Shown here piece by piece: positions 57,563 to 64,000 of a DNA stretch of 64,000 bases. The position numbers and the translations under genes were made by a program. Below the pieces are notes generated by a model, which was not told the origin of the DNA, made no database searches, and saw nothing but the letters and a program-made list of their open reading frames with translations. The stretch covers positions 2,666,001 to 2,730,000 of the forward strand of contig JAWNGF010000006.1 in assembly GCA_037039685.1 (NCBI GenBank), given 5' to 3'. Source of the DNA: Ceratobasidium sp. AG-K. Its lineage: Eukaryota > Basidiomycota > Agaricomycetes > Cantharellales > Ceratobasidiaceae. The number at the start of each line of letters is the position of its first letter. Within the stretch, counting starts at the first letter, position 1.

Positions 57563-60500
57563 TCACAAAACGCTGGGTAGCAATGCAGGGTCGTAAACGT
57601 CCGGAATAGACGGCGAAGGCTTACTCCATTTATCTGGGCAAGCGAGGAAATAGCGTTCCATAGCCTTCACGAAGCGCTCTTGGTATTCGGTGGGCGGGAC
57701 GACGGTCACCTCTCTTCCGCTTTGTAGGTTGGACTTGGCCTTGTTCTCAAGAGTCTTTGCAAACGTGTAACTGCCTGTGGGAAATTGGTCAGTCACAAGA
57801 GCGGCGAAGCAACACATTGTTACGTACCGATAGTATCGACCAGACCGCAAGCAATCTCGCTGTGCTCCTCATCTACTCCGAGCAATAAACTACGTCCCAA
57901 AGCTATCAGCACCGAGCGAGCACCTTCAATGATAGCAACTTACGAGTAGTCCATAATATTAGCCTTAGCCAAAAATTCTGCATCACATTTAACCGCCTCC
58001 TGCAATATGAGCTTGGAGTGAGGCCGGACCAGTAGCAGGGCGCGAGATGCACCCTCAATCCATTCCCCATCGAACAGAGTCGCCCCTTTCCCCTTTCCTC
58101 CGGGTTTCACCTTTCGTCCTTTAATCCCCTTTAGGTCAAACGTCTGAGTGATCGTCCGGCCATACATGAGATTTTCCATAACGAGGACGTCCGCTTTGGT
58201 CTGGGTTGCGCCGGTTTCCAGGTTCTTGACCTCAATGGTATAAAACCCGAGCATCTTGGCGAGAACAGAAGCTTTAGAATGTGTGGAATCGATGTAGCGG
58301 AAGTATGAGGGTGCCATCTCAATTAGAATTTGCCTATCAAGGATGTTAGCGAAGATCTGCAAGGCTATCAGGGTTAGACTCACAGGTCTGCGACGTTCCA
58401 TGCGTTAACGAGGGACTTGATGATGTAACGATCGTCACTGGTCTTGAAGAAATTGGCTTTGGATTTGCCTCCCTCTGCCAGCCAGTTGGCGCTCTCGGCC
58501 AGGCTGCGATTGAAGCCTTCTGCAACACCACATCGGCGGCGGAGCGCGTCAAACTGCCGAGCAAAGTAGGCTATTTATAGATTAGTTATGGGTTCACACA
58601 ATTTTGACCTTCTGCATACCTGTGCAACTAAACCTGAGCCTTGTGCCTACCGTCCAATCGTATCTAATGCGCGGATTGAGCACTTGTCACTTGGCTAGGG
58701 GTGGGGATTACTCACTTGATATGCGGCCTTTCGTCGATGGGCCCATATGCAGCATTGGGATCGACCGCCATGAGCCCAACATGGTGGACGGGGAAAGGCT
58801 TGTCAGACAAGGGGTTTAACACATATTTCATCGCACTTGCGAGCACCGAGGTGATGGTTCCCTGCTCGGACGGCTTAGTTGATTGGGATGCCGCCGCTGC
58901 GGGAGTTTCCTTGGGCGGAGGAGCAGGCGCAGTCGTTTCTCCCTCATCGGATGATTCCTCCAACTCCACTTCAACTAGTGATCCACCCGAAGATACCATA
59001 GCCGTACTGGCCGTAATCTTGGATTGCGTGGGCGTGGTGGACGGCTCAGAGCTAAGTGCTTTGCCATAATGTTCGCTGAGGAGCTTGCGCACTTCGTCGT
59101 CTGCCGAAGATACTTGTCCGCCTGCAAATTGCGTGCTGACTTCAACCGCAGGTTTGGACCACGCCGAGGGAGGGGTGCCTGAAGCGACCCGGGACGCGGA
59201 CATTCCCATGCTAGTGAATTTAGATGGTATTGATGCCCCCGAATCTCCAGTTCGCTTGTGTCTGAGCACGTCACGAAAGTTGAGTAAAGAAACGTCGCGC
59301 GGGTGTTCTTTCCGCATAATTACAGTTGAATAAGGCTCGGCTTCGCCCCATAGAGCTGGGTCATCTTGATCTGGGTCAGGCGTGGAGGGAGCCGTTGGTG
59401 CGGGAGTAGGAGCTCGCGACGGCAACACGGACATGCTGGAGGTGGATGCTTTGCCAAACTTCGACGGGGCGGCGCTCTCGTCGATCGACTCGCCGAAGCT
59501 TGTGACTCGGTGATTCCTCAAATTCTCCAACTCGATGGCATAGTCCGTCGAGCTGGAACACAGGTTAGTACAAGTCACTGAATCAAATTGCAACTTACCT
59601 CAGCGTAAATGCAATGATGCTACCCAAATCCCCCTCCCGAACGATCACGTCGCTCCCAGGAATAACGTGTACGCCCTTGCCCCACCACGCCGGCTCGGCG
59701 CATTTAATCTTTCGGAGTCCCTGAGCCTCGGGCGCATGCTTCTTTTCCCAAGCTTTGATGCGTTTCACAGCACCTCGACCTTGGATGATAAACTCTCGAC
59801 GTAGATCGTTCAACGCTCCGGGCTGAACGTTTGCGAGAGCATCATACAGGTTGCGTTCGTGGGTATTGAGCTGTTCGCGGAGGTTCTTTAAAAGAGCGCG
59901 GTCAATGGCAGAAGGCGGGAATAAGGCGCTGTGGAGCGGAAGGGCAGTAGGCGGTGGCGCCGAAGGACCTGCAGGAGTCACAACAGACAAACCACTGGCC
60001 TTGCGTTGCGCAGGAGGTGGCGGCGGCGGTGGCGGTGGAGTTGCGGGTACAGGGGATCTACGTCGGGGAGATGGACCTCGCCTTGTAGCTGACCCCTGCA
60101 TCGAAGCGCTCCTCGTCAGTGGAGGCATCTGCGCCACTCTTGCCAATGCGGGTTGAGAAGCCTTTCTCGAAAGAGGAGGGGGAGACGTTGCGGAATCCTT
60201 CCGAGGCAACCGCGGCTGCTCAGTCTCTGTGTCAGACTCGGGAGGGGTAGTCGGCAGGCGTTTGTGAGCCATTTCGGGATTAAGCTCTCGAGCCTCGAGG
60301 TATGCTTCCTACAAACAAGCACGTTGCGTTCAAATTTTCGGATCTCGCGATCAGGCTATGCACTTACGAGCTCGTCCAGGTAATCCTTGATGCCCTTCCA
60401 ATACTCGGTAATCTGTAACCTCAGCTCGGCCCGTACTCGATCGTCCGTGGCAATTTCGGTGCTAATATGTCCGTTTCGCGCAGGAGTGCGGAGCATCCTA

Positions 60501-63500
60501 ACTTTCGGCACCTTGACCTCGTAAACATCGCGTACTTCAGAGGTTTCAAATGCAACCATCCAGCCGTAATGGGAGAAGCACCGGACGATTGCATGCCGAG
60601 ATGACGTGGTATGGGCGCAAAGAGGTGGCTCGAGTGTGGAAAATAAAGGCGAATAGATAAGGAGCTCGAGGAATTTGGCAAGTGAGAATAAGCTTTATGA
60701 AGATGTTAGTACCAAACGCATACCAGGCGTTATGGAACTTACAATCCTCCTGGACCCAACTCCTTCTTTTCCGTCCGTTCGCCACATACAGCACATGTCA
60801 CCCACGTGCGTACACACGCATTGTCCTCTTGCTCCACCGGACTCAACCCGATATCGACCCAATCATCGTCCTCGGATACACGTAGGATAATCCTGATTCG
60901 GTTGTGTATCCAGCTTATCTGATAATATGTTAACTTTATTCACGAGCAAGCCAACCCCGACAGTAAACTCACCCTATGTTTCGATACATATTCGCCACAT
61001 CCAGGCTCCAAGCAAGATTCGTCCGCATCGGCAGCCTTGCATAGCCGCGCAACAAACAATCCCAATGGCTCGTCTAGCACGAGCTCGCTTCCGTCGCTCG
61101 CGACTTCCTTTTCCTTGCCCTTGGTGCCTTTGGTTTGGTTCGCGGTCCGAGAGCTATTGGGAGATTCTTTGCCGTCGCGCTTGCCGGTTGCCGAAGCAGT
61201 CGAGTCTCGTTTCCCAGCTTCACCATCAGGATCTTCGCCAACGTTCGAGTCGGGCCTTCCAACTCCAGCGCCATGGCCATCACCATCCGGTTCGTGCGTA
61301 TGCTCCATCTCCCACGGGGAACGGCCGAACCTAAAGTACCGATATGTTCGCCAATGGGCCTGCATACACAGCTTGGGCGCCGGAGTGTTTGAGCTCGCCA
61401 AGGTGCCCTGACGCGTGGCAGCGGTCGCCTTGCGAGATGCATTGGTGGCCTCGTTCTTTGCCGGAACAGGAGGGCCGTACCCCGACGACGGACGCGATCC
61501 CTTCTCAGACATTTCGCCCTTCTCGGACATCTGTCCAGGTTCGGTGGTCACTTCGAGGCCGGTCACGTCCGCAGCCGTCGTCGGTGGGGCCGTACTATCC
61601 GCCAACGTCGATTCCCTCGTCGATCCCATACCCATCCCACCCAAGACGTCGACATACTCGGCATAGAGAACCGTCAAGCCTTGGTGCCGAACGAATCCCG
61701 CCACACCGCACATCCCCCGACCTTTCCACTCTTTCCCAATCTTGCCTCTCCCGCGTCCTCGCACCATGCTCATCCCGCTGCCTGTCGAAACGGGACTGGC
61801 ACTACCGAATATGCTTCCGGCCCGCATCAGCCCTCGCTCTCCGACACCGAAGATGCTATTCGCCCGCCATTGGTTGCGTAAATCGATGCCTGGGCCAGGA
61901 CCGGTGCCCATGTCGGCGCTCGAGCCGGTATTGCCTTTCCATCCAAGAACGGAAGCAAGACCAGCCTTCTCGTCTCCTGTCGGCCGTCGCAGGTTTGATG
62001 GAGTGGGGGTGTGAGTCCGTGAAGGGACCATCGCGCTCGACTCTTCTTGAATCCGGCTCGTGATGGTTCGCGAGCCAGAAGGAGTGCTCGTCCCGCTTGC
62101 GACCGTATAGTCGCCTGGATCCTCGTTGGGGTCGAGCTCCTTCTCGGCGAGTCGAACAATCAGGGCGGGCGCATCGAATACAATGCCAGGACTAGTCGAG
62201 AGCACCGCGGCTTCGGACTTGATCGTTTCGACGAGTGCCGCAAAGCCACCTGGCGTAGGCCGAGGTTTGGCTGGGGAAGTCGGCGAGCTCGATGGGAAAG
62301 CGAATACACCAGGGGCCGATCCGCCTAATGAAGATCCGGCCGGATCAGGAAACGACTTTGGGGCAACGGATTTCGGAAGCACAGGGGATTGAGATTTCGC
62401 TGGCAGTCCTGGCTTGGGGCCAATCCCAGCGCTCGGCGGTCCGCCACCAGATACGGAAGAGAACACGCGTCCGAGATCCAGAGAGGGTCTAGTAGGGCGA
62501 TCGTAATGCTGCATTTGCGGCCGCGCATGAGCGTCTAAACTTGATCGGCCGGGCGTTGGGGTGGGTGGAAGGGGGATGTTGTCTTTATGCAATGGGGAGC
62601 GCCGGGTGAGAGATGGATACCGGCCGAGGGCGGGTGGTGGCTGTCGTTGTGCGGCGGCAGGATGTAAACCATGTACAAGCTCCGAGGTTTTGGCCCATAG
62701 TCCCCAAAGTCCATGTTTCTTACCATCTGATGGCTTGGTGGAACGATGACATCGGGCGTGGGACCTGGGGCAACTGACGGGGGAGCGGGTGGTGGTGGAT
62801 ACGTGAGTTTGACACGTAAATCCCGCATAAGACTGAGCTCAAGGTGAATAGCGAGATGCACATATACCTAGGAACATCATCGGAATGAATTATCTGATGG
62901 CGTATAAGATAGGGGCACTCACCGCAATTCGCATAACGCGACACAGGGACTCGTAAATCGCTGGAGACTTGATTCCGCGTACCGCAAACGTGCCACCTAT
63001 AATAGACGGTGGCGGTTCATCTTTGTTTCCTAATAAGACAAGACGAGGGTTTGTGAGCTCAACCGGGAAATGTGTGAAATAGACTTACCACAGACCCACT
63101 CGGCCAATCCAAGTATCATCTCCCCGCCATGGCCCATCACCTTGTTGTCGTATTCGAACCGAGGCAGCGTCCACGTCCCAGCGTCAAACTTGCAAGCATA
63201 TCGGTTCGCCACTCTGGCACCGGAAGCGTCGCGGATAGTAGGAACAAACGTACTGGGAGACGATATCGTTAAAACTAGGTGCTTCGCCCCGTCTTTCTTC
63301 TCCTGCTTGGATCCGGATTTAGTCACGGCCAAAATAGCGCGGTTGATGTCCGCCAGTCGAGCCTCCGGGTCCCATCGTTCTTTCTCCTCCTCATCCAGTA
63401 TCTCCTCCTCCCTAGCCTTCCTAATGCCTTCCATCCACCCCTTGCTCTCGATTACTTCGCTCATCTCTGCCAGCGCCCCTTCGAGGCATCCCGCCCAGTC

Positions 63501-63626
63501 GTCTGCGAGCCCTTCTTCGCGCAAGATATGCAGCAAGACGGCGTGTTCGTGCTCGATCGCATCTTTAGTAAACTGGAACGAAGACGGGTCGGAGCCCGTC
63601 GCTGGAGCCGACACTGACGCCGACAT
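57563..63626 (-). CDS. FAB1: Fab1/PIKfyve-type PtdIns3P 5-kinase without FYVE
   Basis: Minus-strand exons are 63626-63089, 63029-62923, 62867-62724, 62640-60973, 60918-60743, 60692-60368, 60308-59599, 59552-58716, 58663-58620, 58570-58384, 58333-57944, 57889-57828 and 57774-57563, giving 1799 aa. The N-terminal part has IIGGTFAVRGIKSPAIYES and IAVYVHLAIHLELSLM, like the end of the Fab1 chaperonin-like domain. A long Pro/Ser-rich insert follows. The Cys-rich domain has CLEPGCGEYVSKHR, WVTCAVCGERT, AKFLELLIYSP and VRCFSH. Next comes DLGSIIAFTLSSTDY. The C-terminal kinase core has SDDRYIIKSL, FRYIDST, MENLMYGR, FDLKG and IMDYSLLLGVDE. The family makes PtdIns(3,5)P2 on vacuole/endosome membranes. 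No FYVE finger is visible; the start at 63626 lies before a helical segment, and no upstream exon was found. Confidence 0.88.
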
Positions 63627-64000
63627 GATGCGGTGGCCGTGGTGGTGAACGATTATGGCATGCTCGTGCCCATATGACGCATGTCAAATGCGGGGGTAAG
63701 CGCTGGGCGTTAAATCGCCACACGGTGGCTGACTGACTCTGCCGAGGTTCATCAGTGGCCATTATTGGACATACCTTCCTCATTTACTCAGATAGAACCA
63801 CATATTTCTAATATCTAAGCGCCAAATTGTAACTCTACACGCGGGTACAGGTAAGACAAGCTACAAGCCATACACAGATCATGAACATCCAATGATTATT
63901 CCGGCGGTTGAAAATTAAGACTCAAACGAATCGGAGACATGAATGGACGCCCAATCTTTCCCGTATTTAAATCTACTGAAATCAAACGATATGGGGTGGT
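63627..64000 (-). other. Upstream region of the Fab1-type gene
   Basis: No gene is supported. The segment includes the likely promoter of the minus-strand gene. No clear TATA box was seen. Confidence 0.4.

Noticed and set aside
61344..62063. Plus-strand ORF of 239 codons
   Set aside because: It is opposite to the Pro/Ser-rich insert of the Fab1-type gene, whose 13 exons sum to a whole number of codons.
1..64000. tRNA or rRNA genes
   Set aside because: I looked for cloverleaf-like or rRNA-like stretches by eye and saw none; a covariance-model search was not possible.

Overview
The window looks like nuclear DNA of an agaricomycete (basidiomycete) fungus. Genes are split by many short GT-AG introns (about 35-85 bp). 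Chromodomain Ty3/Gypsy retrotransposons are abundant. The neighbourhood holds a NACHT-WD40 protein and an NB-ARC/kinase protein, as in Rhizoctonia/Ceratobasidium-like genomes; that genus-level guess is inference only.

Bases 1-27534 are a nest of LTR retrotransposons from two families. A (LTR about 414 bp) and B (LTR 455 bp) were resolved from LTR edges and 5-bp target duplications. The host is an old family-B copy on + (element 4), whose left part lies outside the window. Element 1 (family A, -) sits in its gag. Element 1 in turn carries a solo A LTR and element 2 (family B, -). Element 2 is split in gag by element 3 (family B, +, 11042-18268). A solo B LTR also sits in the pol of element 4. 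Both families show a Tf1/sushi-like self-priming arrangement and a GGGAAAA -1 frameshift site followed by a stem. Family B carries an extra conserved ORF of about 254 codons after pol. Nearly all LTR-LTR differences and most nonsense codons are CpG decay products.

Bases 27535-35960 form a transition zone. It holds a CpG-depleted oxalate-decarboxylase-like bicupin gene with a damaged metal site, an HNH-like hypothetical gene, a Ser/Pro-rich hypothetical gene, and DPH3 on the minus strand.

Bases 36000-49100 hold four paralogous three-exon genes for small one-helix proteins. They share upstream blocks and look like a dispersed tandem array. A six-exon NACHT-WD40 gene with 14 WD repeats (42.6-47.3 kb) lies between copies 3 and 4.

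Bases 49443-63626 hold a complete 17-exon condensin SMC2 gene (1197 aa), a phase-0 chain of exons joining NB-ARC, TPR and TKL-kinase parts, and a convergent 13-exon Fab1/PIKfyve-type kinase (1799 aa) without a FYVE domain. No rRNA, tRNA or CRISPR array was seen.
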